IMG/VR virus record: IMGVR_UViG_3300028388_002801
Coordinates: 1 to 31,777 of that record
Reading direction: 5' to 3' (one strand)
Source: a virus
Length of the DNA stretch: 31,777 nt
Notes under the pieces: generated by a model
Seen by the model: only the letters and a program-made list of their open reading frames with translations
Database searches by the model: none
Told to the model about the DNA's origin: nothing
Part shown: positions 21,168-28,329 of the stretch, one piece after another
Layout: the number at the start of each line of letters is the position of its first letter
Numbering within the stretch: position 1 is the stretch's first letter
Position numbers and translations under genes: made by a program

Positions 21168-21904
21168 ATAGGCCATGGCGCGTATTTGTGTTAACGGCTT
21201 ATAGCGGAGAAAACGAACGTGAATTAGCATTTGCAAAGCTGCAAGCACAAACTAACGTTGAAATCGATCATTTTGTCGTGAATCATAAGCCGATTCTTGA
21301 AGCTTTCAACACGTTGTATCAAAAGTGGGAAAGTGTTAAGCACGACTACGACTTCGTCTTGCAGCTTGACGCCGACATGGTCTTTAAGCACAACGCAGTG
21401 CTACAGCATTATGGCGACTTATTATTTCAGCACCCGAAGTATAATGTGTTAACCTCTCCAGTGTTTGATTTCTTCACGTATTCAAACATATGGGCTATCC
21501 ATTGCTACAAACCATCGATCAAGTTCAACGTGCTCAAAGATAAGTACCAACCCGACGAAGAGTACGACAAAACAGCACGTGTTCGGGTTCCGGGCATTAC
21601 GCTCAACACTAAGGCGTTGGTCGACCACGCTCCGTTACCAAGTCTCAGCCAATCTTTTCATTTTGGGTGGCATCGCGAACTGCGCGTCAGAGTTAAACGT
21701 GGACAGCGCGACAATATAACTAAACTTGACCAAGCCCGTAAAAAGTACCCCCACCCGATGCGCGACGCTGCGTGGGCGGGCGTACTAGCTGCTAGGCAGT
21801 ATATTGACGACAATGATGGTGACTTTTCACCTATTGAGTATCAAGCAGAAGGATACAAGCAAGCACTGCACAAGTATAAGGAGCAAATCGGTGACAAGCA
21901 GTAA
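21164..21904 (+). CDS. glycosyltransferase, GT-A fold (GT2-like), 246 aa
   Basis: The N-terminus VFVLTAYSGENERELAFAKL begins a nucleotide-sugar binding domain, and FVLQLDADMVF gives the DxD motif D69-A-D71. The C-terminal half contains FHFGWHRELRVRVKRGQRDN, possibly acceptor binding. The stop lies 14 bases inside the radical SAM gene, whose ribosome binding site is within this gene. Donor and acceptor unknown. Confidence 0.75.
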   Translation: MNRPWRVFVLTAYSGENERELAFAKLQAQTNVEIDHFVVNHKPILEAFNTLYQKWESVKHDYDFVLQLDADMVFKHNAVLQHYGDLLFQHPKYNVLTSPVFDFFTYSNIWAIHCYKPSIKFNVLKDKYQPDEEYDKTARVRVPGITLNTKALVDHAPLPSLSQSFHFGWHRELRVRVKRGQRDNITKLDQARKKYPHPMRDAAWAGVLAARQYIDDNDGDFSPIEYQAEGYKQALHKYKEQIGDKQ

Positions 21905-22991
21905 CGATAAAACGCAGCAGTATAGTACGTGGGGCGACAAGCTATTGCAGCACACCGATGTATTGTATGCCATTCAGCACGATCGCAAGTTCAAGCCAAT
22001 CACCATCCAGCTGGCACCTTGTGAGGTATGCGATAGCGATTGTCCTTTCTGTAGCGTAGCTGCTCGCCCTCTCAAAAGCTACATGCCGTTTGAACAGATT
22101 GAAAGTATGTTAGTGCAGTTCAAACGCCTCGGAGCTAAAAGTGTCGAAATCACGGGCGGAGGCAATCCGCTTCTTTATCGCGACAAGGCTGCCAAGAAGA
22201 ATATCAATGATGTGATCGAGCTGTGTGGTGAGCTGGGATTCAATGTGGGTATTATCACCAATAGCGAGAACCTCGAGCGTCACCTTGATCCCAAAGTGTA
22301 TCACCACATCAACTGGATCCGCATCAGCTTGATCAAGTTGGATGAGGGTAAGGATCCAGAGGATTACGATTTTGGGTCGTTCCCCGTCGACAAGATGGGA
22401 CTCAGCTATATCATCTATGATGGCAGCGACACGCCTGATGAGCTGAGCCGCACCAACAAGATATACACGGGAACGACAGCAGAAACGATTCGTCGCATCG
22501 CCAAGGTCGTTGAGCTCAACCCCGAGCTCAAGTTTGTACGTCTTGCAGGTAACTGTTTAATCAAAGGCAACAATGCTGCGACTCGTGACAAGTACAAGGA
22601 CGTTGTGGCTGAAGTTGACCGTCTTGATAAGTTTTTCATCAAAGACATTGGTTACGACGATGGCCCCTTTGACGATGGGTGCTACGTCGGGGCCATACGG
22701 CCATATATAGCTCCGCATCCTGATGGTGGCAATTACCAAGTGTACACGTGCACGAGTCATGTACTTAACCACAGAACGTACGACATGCAGTACTCGCTGG
22801 GTTCGGCTGATGATGTGATGAAAATCTGGGAGCAGATGAATCATAATTACCAGCAATTTGGCGCGCCATATTCGATCAAACACAACGATGGAAGCAATTG
22901 GTGCCGTACCTGTAAGTACTGTTATTACAAATTCAACAACAAGTTGCTACACACTGTTGCTCAAGAAATGCCGGACAAAGACTTTCCATGA
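21891..22991 (+). CDS. radical SAM enzyme with SPASM-like C-terminus, 366 aa
   Basis: C47-x3-C51-x2-C54 (in CEVCDSDCPFCS) is the radical SAM 4Fe-4S motif. EITGGGNPLL (86-95) is the SAM-binding glycine motif. C264, C287, C338, C341 and C344 form a C-terminal set consistent with an auxiliary cluster of SPASM or twitch type. The GTG start is fixed by AAGGAG seven bases upstream. Such enzymes modify peptides or sugars; within this cassette a sugar epimerase, dehydrogenase or deoxygenase role is one possibility, peptide modification another. Expression implies the host can build Fe-S clusters. Confidence 0.85.
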   Translation: MTSSNDKTQQYSTWGDKLLQHTDVLYAIQHDRKFKPITIQLAPCEVCDSDCPFCSVAARPLKSYMPFEQIESMLVQFKRLGAKSVEITGGGNPLLYRDKAAKKNINDVIELCGELGFNVGIITNSENLERHLDPKVYHHINWIRISLIKLDEGKDPEDYDFGSFPVDKMGLSYIIYDGSDTPDELSRTNKIYTGTTAETIRRIAKVVELNPELKFVRLAGNCLIKGNNAATRDKYKDVVAEVDRLDKFFIKDIGYDDGPFDDGCYVGAIRPYIAPHPDGGNYQVYTCTSHVLNHRTYDMQYSLGSADDVMKIWEQMNHNYQQFGAPYSIKHNDGSNWCRTCKYCYYKFNNKLLHTVAQEMPDKDFP

Positions 22992-23626
22992 TGCAAGCAG
23001 CGTACGACGAAAAATATTTCACCACGGCGAATTACGAAGATTACCTTGCACGAGCAGAGCGCTACTACCGCACCGCAAGGCACCTCAATATGCTGTTAGC
23101 TATGCTTGGCCGTAACGCAGGGCGATACGTCGATTATGGATGCGCCGTTGGTCACCTCGTCAAAGGGTTTCAACTTTGTGACGTCAACAATATTGAGGGG
23201 TACGACATCTCTCATTGGGCTGTTGAGCAGGGGGTCAGAAATGGATTGCCACTTACCACGAACTATCGTAAAGTGGTCCAACCGATCTGCAATGTGTTGA
23301 CTGCTTTGGATGTGTTTGAACATATGGAAATTGACTCCGTTAAAAAGGTGTTAAGAGCATTTCATCCAGAGACTTTGATCGTACGCATTCCCATCTGCGC
23401 CAACGAGGGGGAAGATTACGTTCTTAAATGTTCACGAGACGACCCTACTCATCTGATTCGCTGGACTAAACAACAGTGGAGCGATATGTTTGAACAGCAA
23501 GGATATCGTATGGTATCCCTTGCTCTGCCAACAATATACTGTAGCGAAGGCGTCTACAGTGCTATAGGATTCAGAGATGAAGGCTTTTATAATCACTTTA
23601 GGCGACAACGAAGTCTCACAAGCTAG
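22988..23626 (+). CDS. class I SAM methyltransferase (Methyltransf_23 type), 212 aa
   Basis: YVDYGCAVGHLVKGF is motif I, IEGYDISHWAVEQG motif II and NVLTALDVFEHM motif III. RDDPTHLIRWTKQQWSDMFE near residue 165 is a common C-terminal signature of this family. It differs from the two Methyltransf_24 enzymes upstream, so the cassette has at least two methylation chemistries. ATGA overlap with the radical SAM gene suggests coupled expression. The 3' end overlaps the next gene by 50 bases. Confidence 0.8.
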   Translation: MMQAAYDEKYFTTANYEDYLARAERYYRTARHLNMLLAMLGRNAGRYVDYGCAVGHLVKGFQLCDVNNIEGYDISHWAVEQGVRNGLPLTTNYRKVVQPICNVLTALDVFEHMEIDSVKKVLRAFHPETLIVRIPICANEGEDYVLKCSRDDPTHLIRWTKQQWSDMFEQQGYRMVSLALPTIYCSEGVYSAIGFRDEGFYNHFRRQRSLTS

Positions 23627-24320
23627 TGCTCGCAGGTGTGTGCAATCAATAGAGCGCCATCGATGTGAGCTTGATGTTACGATTTTTCCTGCTGCTACCC
23701 CAGACACCAACGCCGAAGCAATGTGGTTGGTTTTTGATGGTCCCGTACAATGGACGTGGCCAACTCATCCACAATTCAATAGACATGATCCCGATAGTGG
23801 TTTGTATCTATCCCACTATCCTGCGGTGGATAACAATAGGGTCGTAGCCTGTGCTCTGAGTCATGCTTTACTATGGAAGTTGTGCATTAAAATGCAACAG
23901 CCCATTTGCATTTTGGAGCATGATGCCGTCTTCATGAGGCAGTTCCGTGAACAAGACATCAGGGACGTTTCATACACAGCGTTAGCTCTAAACGACCCAA
24001 GAGGAGCTACCCGCCGAGCTAGTTTGTATCACAAACTAGTCAGCGAATCTGTACAACGTCTTTCACGAAATATGACAGTTGGTGTTGATGTGCCCGACAT
24101 TGATGGGGACGCAATCCAACAACCTCCTCAGGGCCTGCCGGGTAACAGTGCATATATAATGACTCCTCGTCTCGCTGAACAATTGTTGCGACGGATTGCT
24201 CAATGTGGGTTATGGCCGAATGACGCTCTAATGTGTCGACAACTGTTCGATGGATTAAAGATCGCTTACCCGTACTACACTACAATACAGGACATATCTT
24301 CGACAACAACCAAACTATGA
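23577..24320 (+). CDS. glycosyltransferase family 25-like, 247 aa
   Basis: FIITLGDNEVSQASARRCVQ at the N-terminus, VVACALSHALLWKLC (89-103) and ICILEHDAVF (110-119, with E114-H-D116) are the signature of LPS-type GT25 transferases. AYIMTPRLAEQLL is the conserved C-terminal motif. The next gene is a second, shorter family member. The start lies 50 bases inside the methyltransferase gene. Probable beta-galactosyl-type transfer; donor unknown. Confidence 0.8.
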   Translation: MKAFIITLGDNEVSQASARRCVQSIERHRCELDVTIFPAATPDTNAEAMWLVFDGPVQWTWPTHPQFNRHDPDSGLYLSHYPAVDNNRVVACALSHALLWKLCIKMQQPICILEHDAVFMRQFREQDIRDVSYTALALNDPRGATRRASLYHKLVSESVQRLSRNMTVGVDVPDIDGDAIQQPPQGLPGNSAYIMTPRLAEQLLRRIAQCGLWPNDALMCRQLFDGLKIAYPYYTTIQDISSTTTKL

Positions 24321-24985
24321 ACTACCCTGCCTACGTAATAACTATTGAAGACAACCCATCAAGCCAAGAAGCCGCACAAAGTTGTGTCGATAGCGGTAAA
24401 AAGTACGGACTCATGATTCAAAAGATGTGGGCAACAACGCCAGCCCACGATTGGGAGAAGGAGGTTGACAAGTACGAGATCTCTACTGATGCTTTTTATG
24501 ATCAATGGTCGCGACCTCACAACGCTATTTGCTGCTTCTTATCACACGCCAGGCTGTGGAAACATAGTGTCGACCATCAAACCCCCCTGTACGTGTTCGA
24601 GCATGATGCAGTGATGGTAGATCAAATGCCGACGATAGTCGTCCCTCCAAAGGCTTTGATCACGTTTGGTGCTCCTAGTTATGGGGCATTTAATACGCCA
24701 CCCAGTCTTGGTATAAATCCCTTGACGAGCAAGCCATACGTACCAGGAATGCACGGGTACCTTGTAACACCTCTTGCAGCTCAAGAGATGCTCGACAAAG
24801 CTAAGACGCAGGCTTGCCCCGCTGATGTGTACGCTCATCGTGATCGGTTTGACTTCATATATGAATACTATCCGTGGCCTGTTGAAGCGCGCGACACGTT
24901 CACGACAGTGCAAGCATACATGGGGGTGCAAGCGAAGCACAGCTACCGTAAAAATAAACAACAGTATGAGATCATTGACCCATGA
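24317..24985 (+). CDS. glycosyltransferase family 25-like, 222 aa
   Basis: The same signatures as its neighbour: AYVITIEDNPSSQEAAQSCV, ICCFLSHARLWKH (71-83), LYVFEHDAVM (91-100) and GYLVTPLAAQEMLDKA. It probably arose by tandem duplication and then diverged, since identity to the upstream copy is limited to the motifs. The ATG overlaps the upstream stop (ATGA). Confidence 0.8.
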   Translation: MNYPAYVITIEDNPSSQEAAQSCVDSGKKYGLMIQKMWATTPAHDWEKEVDKYEISTDAFYDQWSRPHNAICCFLSHARLWKHSVDHQTPLYVFEHDAVMVDQMPTIVVPPKALITFGAPSYGAFNTPPSLGINPLTSKPYVPGMHGYLVTPLAAQEMLDKAKTQACPADVYAHRDRFDFIYEYYPWPVEARDTFTTVQAYMGVQAKHSYRKNKQQYEIIDP

Positions 24986-25695
24986 GAACGAGAGTCTTAG
25001 TGACGGGGTGTGATAGCAACACCGAGTGGCAATTGCCGTGGTGGCTCACAAACACGACCAAACACGTTGACCCCGATAAGGTTCGCATCGTTGTAGCAGA
25101 CTTTGGTATGACGCCTTCGATGCGCAAGCGTATTGAAGAAACGCGAGAATGGAACGTACATATGATTGTGGATCCACGAACGGGCCCACAAACCGATATC
25201 GCTGGTTGGATGTTGAAACCGCGCACTATGATGTATGTTGCAGAGCGTGGGGTTACAGTTCTGTGGATGGACACGGACTGCGAAATCGTCAGTAACATCG
25301 ATGAGATTTTCTCACGCGTAGAGCTTCATAGCGACCTACACGGCACCAACAAACTGCATATGGTTTGCGACCATCCGTGGACGACACGGCGCCCCCAACT
25401 CGGTCGATGGTATAATAGTGGCGTTGTTGGGTTTGTTGACAAACCTTTGGTTTTATCACAATGGGCCACTGCGTGCACTCAAGGCGATCACCGTGGCGAT
25501 CAAGAAGCTCTTCACGCACTGATCAACGGCAATGACATTATGCGAACCACGATGATTGAGGAAATGCCCCACCGATACAACGTACTACGTCTCGATATTT
25601 GTGATCAAAATGTCCCTGACGATCCACTTGTTTATCATTGGACTGGGGAAGAGGGTAATAAACACATTAGAGTTTTGATTAATGCGAGTAGTTAA
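24982..25695 (+). CDS. glycosyltransferase, GT8-like GT-A fold, 237 aa
   Basis: TVLWMDTDCEIV gives the DxD motif D97-T-D99. RWYNSGVVGFV, then GDQEALHALI and VYHWTGEEGNKH are typical later motifs of this fold (acceptor loop and nucleotide-binding His/Gly/Lys). This is a retaining-type transferase by resemblance only. ATGA overlap upstream and a 14-base overlap downstream. Confidence 0.75.
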   Translation: MRTRVLVTGCDSNTEWQLPWWLTNTTKHVDPDKVRIVVADFGMTPSMRKRIEETREWNVHMIVDPRTGPQTDIAGWMLKPRTMMYVAERGVTVLWMDTDCEIVSNIDEIFSRVELHSDLHGTNKLHMVCDHPWTTRRPQLGRWYNSGVVGFVDKPLVLSQWATACTQGDHRGDQEALHALINGNDIMRTTMIEEMPHRYNVLRLDICDQNVPDDPLVYHWTGEEGNKHIRVLINASS

Positions 25696-26293
25696 TGTAA
25701 TAGGCAACGGCGACAGTGCTGTTATGTTTAACGCAGCCAAGGACACGGGGCTGCGTGTGATCTGCAACGTTCCTCCCTTTGAAGTAAACAACGTATATGC
25801 CTGCTGTATTGTCGATTTCAAAATGATGCAGGCGTTGACAGAGGGATCGATAAAGTTGGATAATTACCAATGGGTGTTGGGAACACGTCCACAAATGTGG
25901 ATGCAAAAACACCACCAGTTCTATCTCAAACATAGTGCACATATCAGAGAGTTTTACACTACTGTGCCTGAGTACGCAGAGAACGCCACTAACTTCAATT
26001 GCGGACATATGGCCGTTCATTATTCCTGTGTGCGCCTTGGGGCCAATAAGGTGCGGATGTTTGGGTTTGATAGCATCTTCGATCACAATATGAGGAGTCT
26101 TAGCGATTTGATATTATCGAGCGATCGCACCGACACCAACAACTACCGCCTACTCAATAACTGGCGTCCAATCTGGCACAACTTGTGGAAAGAATTCCCA
26201 CAAGTTCAATTCGAGTTGTTTCATCGACACGATGCTAGTAAAGTTCCTCTTCTTCCCAATGTTAAAGTAAACACATCGCGAGGTACATCATGA
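25682..26293 (+). CDS. conserved marine phage protein, DUF115-like, 203 aa
   Basis: NVIGNGDSAVMFNAAKDTGL at the N-terminus resembles the glycine-rich start of DUF115 or MptE-like proteins. The central block ENATNFNCGHMAVHYSCVRL with VRMFGFDSIFDHNMRSLSDL is highly characteristic of a family in marine T4-like phages that travels with glycosyltransferases. The activity is unproven; DUF115-type enzymes include flagellin-modifying transferases. It closes the modification cassette. Confidence 0.65.
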   Translation: MRVVNVIGNGDSAVMFNAAKDTGLRVICNVPPFEVNNVYACCIVDFKMMQALTEGSIKLDNYQWVLGTRPQMWMQKHHQFYLKHSAHIREFYTTVPEYAENATNFNCGHMAVHYSCVRLGANKVRMFGFDSIFDHNMRSLSDLILSSDRTDTNNYRLLNNWRPIWHNLWKEFPQVQFELFHRHDASKVPLLPNVKVNTSRGTS

Positions 26294-26559
26294 TTACAAC
26301 ACAACAACTCCGGGATGACGCGCGGCAGGGCGTCGTAAGCTTAACATTCATTAAACGTGACGGTACACTCCGTCACATGAACTGCACTCTAACAGGTGAC
26401 GCCGTACATGATTACGAATTCAAAGGCGGAGCTCATGCGCGTCAACCTGATTCGACTGTGGTGACGGTTTTTGACGTAGATGCAAACGGCTGGCGTTGCG
26501 TTGACGTCGATAAGATTCAGACCTACAACGGGATCGTCGATTATGACGTCTCGTGCTAG
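26290..26559 (+). CDS. SH3-like beta-barrel phage protein, 89 aa
   Basis: VSLTFIKRDGTLRHMNCTLT (16-35) followed by TVVTVFDVDANGWRCVDVDK is the pattern of a small beta-barrel family common in large phages, usually annotated as SH3-fold or WYL-like. Role unknown; RNA or protein binding is possible. ATGA overlap with the previous gene shows the transcript continues out of the glycan cassette. Confidence 0.65.
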   Translation: MITTQQLRDDARQGVVSLTFIKRDGTLRHMNCTLTGDAVHDYEFKGGAHARQPDSTVVTVFDVDANGWRCVDVDKIQTYNGIVDYDVSC

Positions 26560-27088
26560 CAAAGCTCGGGCTACCAAGGCCCGTAAACAAGCTGCTGCAC
26601 TTGCTGACCTTGGCTACAAGACTCCCAAGAGACGTCGTCGCCGCCGCCCTTTAACAGAAGAACAAAAACAGGCAGCTCGCGAACGCCTAGCAAAGGCTCG
26701 TGCAGCCAAGGCGGCCAAGCGCAAGGGGATGCAAGAAGCATCCATTCCTTACGGCGTTGATCCATCTGTTGCGGCGTTGCCAGATGACAACGAGTTGTCA
26801 CTCAAGAATGTGCGATCTTGGATCAAGCACAATCAGCAGATCCTGAGAACGCTTTCTGCCAACAGCTCTGAACGTAGAGAGCGCATGCAGTACCAGGTGA
26901 TCGACACGTTTATCACTAATCTCAAGACCTACATTCGTACAGGGGTGTATCTTGACCATCGTTGGGGTATTGATCATGATAAACCGATGATGCAACGTTG
27001 CTTGCACATGGCTTATGATGCAAACGGCAATGTCAAGCGTCAGCGTGGTGTTTGGTACCCTGATATCGGTCTTTGGGAGGGGCAGTGA
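26543..27088 (+). CDS. basic T4-like protein upstream of gp33, 181 aa
   Basis: The N-terminal 60 residues are extremely basic (RKQAAALADLGYK, KRRRRRRPLTEEQKQAARER), followed by a compact helical domain with DNELSLKNVRSWIKHNQQIL and a C-terminal segment VWYPDIGLWEG. I recognise this organisation from conserved T4-like phage proteins that sit near gp33. The basic tail suggests DNA binding. The ATG at 26543 overlaps the preceding gene by 17 bases and the gene shares GTGA with the next. Confidence 0.6.
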   Translation: MTSRASKARATKARKQAAALADLGYKTPKRRRRRRPLTEEQKQAARERLAKARAAKAAKRKGMQEASIPYGVDPSVAALPDDNELSLKNVRSWIKHNQQILRTLSANSSERRERMQYQVIDTFITNLKTYIRTGVYLDHRWGIDHDKPMMQRCLHMAYDANGNVKRQRGVWYPDIGLWEGQ

Positions 27089-27339
27089 CAGCTGATCAAC
27101 AACTAAAAGAACGGTTCGTTAATAAAGCGAAGTTTAGTCGCATGGTAGAAGCTAACGTGCGCGCTAAGCGACAGCCTTATCTCGACGCAATACTTGAGGT
27201 GTGTGAACACACAGGTATCGACGTACTGGATGTTCGTCGATACCTTAACGCCCAGATAAAAGACAAGCTGTACCACCAGGCAGCAGCGCTGAATTTGGTG
27301 GAGCAAGACAGCTCAAATAATCCTTTAACTTTAGGATAA
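27085..27339 (+). CDS. 33: late-transcription co-activator gp33 homologue, 84 aa
   Basis: The pattern FSRMVEANVRAKRQPYLDAI then LEVCEHTGIDVLDVRRYLNA and YHQAAALNLVE matches T4-type gp33, which bridges the sliding clamp and RNA polymerase at late promoters. The length is typical. GTG start with GGGAGGGG four bases upstream. In T4 the order is 33-59-32; here gp32 follows directly with no helicase loader gene between. It supports the ATAAATA boxes in this window as late promoters. Confidence 0.75.
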   Translation: MTADQQLKERFVNKAKFSRMVEANVRAKRQPYLDAILEVCEHTGIDVLDVRRYLNAQIKDKLYHQAAALNLVEQDSSNNPLTLG

Positions 27340-27355
27340 ACCTGTATAAGTACGC

Positions 27356-27373
27356 ATGCAGCTTCGGTTGCAT
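27356..27373 (+). promoter_or_regulatory. UUCG tetraloop hairpin in the gp32 leader
   Basis: ATGCAGC (27356-27362), loop TTCG, and GTTGCAT (27367-27373) form a 7-bp stem with one G-T pair closed by C(UUCG)G, the exceptionally stable tetraloop. It lies 44 bases before the gp32 ATG. C(UUCG)G hairpins are known from T4 messages, including near gene 32. It may stop or stabilise transcripts, or take part in autogenous control. Confidence 0.6.
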
Positions 27374-27417
27374 ACACTACGAATACGCAGCATATACGAA
27401 ACATACGGAGTATACAC

Positions 27418-28326
27418 ATGGATCTCAGTCAATTCAAAAACAATGTCGCTTCAATCACAGATCTGGTTGAAGCAGCACAAACCTCTTCCCGCCCCGGCGA
27501 TGATGATCGTTTCTGGCGTCCTACTCTTGACGCAGCTAAGAACGGCTTTGCAGTCATCCGCTTTCTCCCTTCTCCTGTAGCTGATCAGCTACCATACGTA
27601 CGTTACTGGAATCATGGCTTCCAAGGACCCACTGGTCGTTGGATGATTGAGAACTGCCCAACGTCGATTGGTGGCAAGTGCCCTGTGTGCGAAGCCAACA
27701 GTATGTTGTGGGCTAAAAACACTGACGAAAGCAAGAAGATTGTTCGTCAACGTAAGCGCAAGCTGAGCTACGTCGCCAACATCATCGTACTTGAAGACAG
27801 CAAGAATCCCGAAGCTGTTGGAACGGTTAAGCTGTTCCGTTTCGGTAAGAAAATCTTCGATAAGCTGATGGACCGCATGCAGCCTGAATTCGCTGATGAG
27901 CAACCTCTTAACCCGTTCGATATGTGGTCTGGCGCAGACTTCGCTTTGAAAATTCGTGAGGTCGACGATTATCGCAACTACGATAAAAGCGAGTTTCGAG
28001 CGCCATCAGCACTGTTTGATGGCGACGAAGGGCGCTTGTCGCAGGTTGTCGACCAGCTTCACTCGATCGAAGAATGGAGTGATCCTAGCAACTACAAGTC
28101 ATATGATGAGTTGCAAACGCAGCTTAACATGACGCTTGGTGCTGCTCAGCCTACTACGGCACAAGCTCGTGACAACATTCGCGAGCAACTGGCGGCTCCT
28201 CCGGTTGGTCAGGTAGCTCAGCCTACTGCCCCGCCGAAAGCTTCTGCGCCCGAAATACCTGCGCCAGTTGAGAGCGACGATGACGACATGGCGTATTTTC
28301 AGCGCCTTGCGAATCAGAGCGAGTGA
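27418..28326 (+). CDS. 32: single-stranded DNA binding protein gp32, 302 aa
   Basis: Coats single-stranded DNA at replication forks. The zinc site is H66, C80, C88 and C91 (NHGFQG, ENCPTSIGGKCPVCEAN), matching the H/C/C/C set of T4 gp32. The N-terminal segment (1-20) would mediate cooperativity, and the C-terminal acidic tail (ESDDDDMAYFQRL) is the usual partner-binding tail. GGAG lies seven bases before the ATG. The gene ends 3 bases from the end of the opposing tail gene. Confidence 0.95.
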   Translation: MDLSQFKNNVASITDLVEAAQTSSRPGDDDRFWRPTLDAAKNGFAVIRFLPSPVADQLPYVRYWNHGFQGPTGRWMIENCPTSIGGKCPVCEANSMLWAKNTDESKKIVRQRKRKLSYVANIIVLEDSKNPEAVGTVKLFRFGKKIFDKLMDRMQPEFADEQPLNPFDMWSGADFALKIREVDDYRNYDKSEFRAPSALFDGDEGRLSQVVDQLHSIEEWSDPSNYKSYDELQTQLNMTLGAAQPTTAQARDNIREQLAAPPVGQVAQPTAPPKASAPEIPAPVESDDDDMAYFQRLANQSE

Positions 28327-28329
28327 TTA

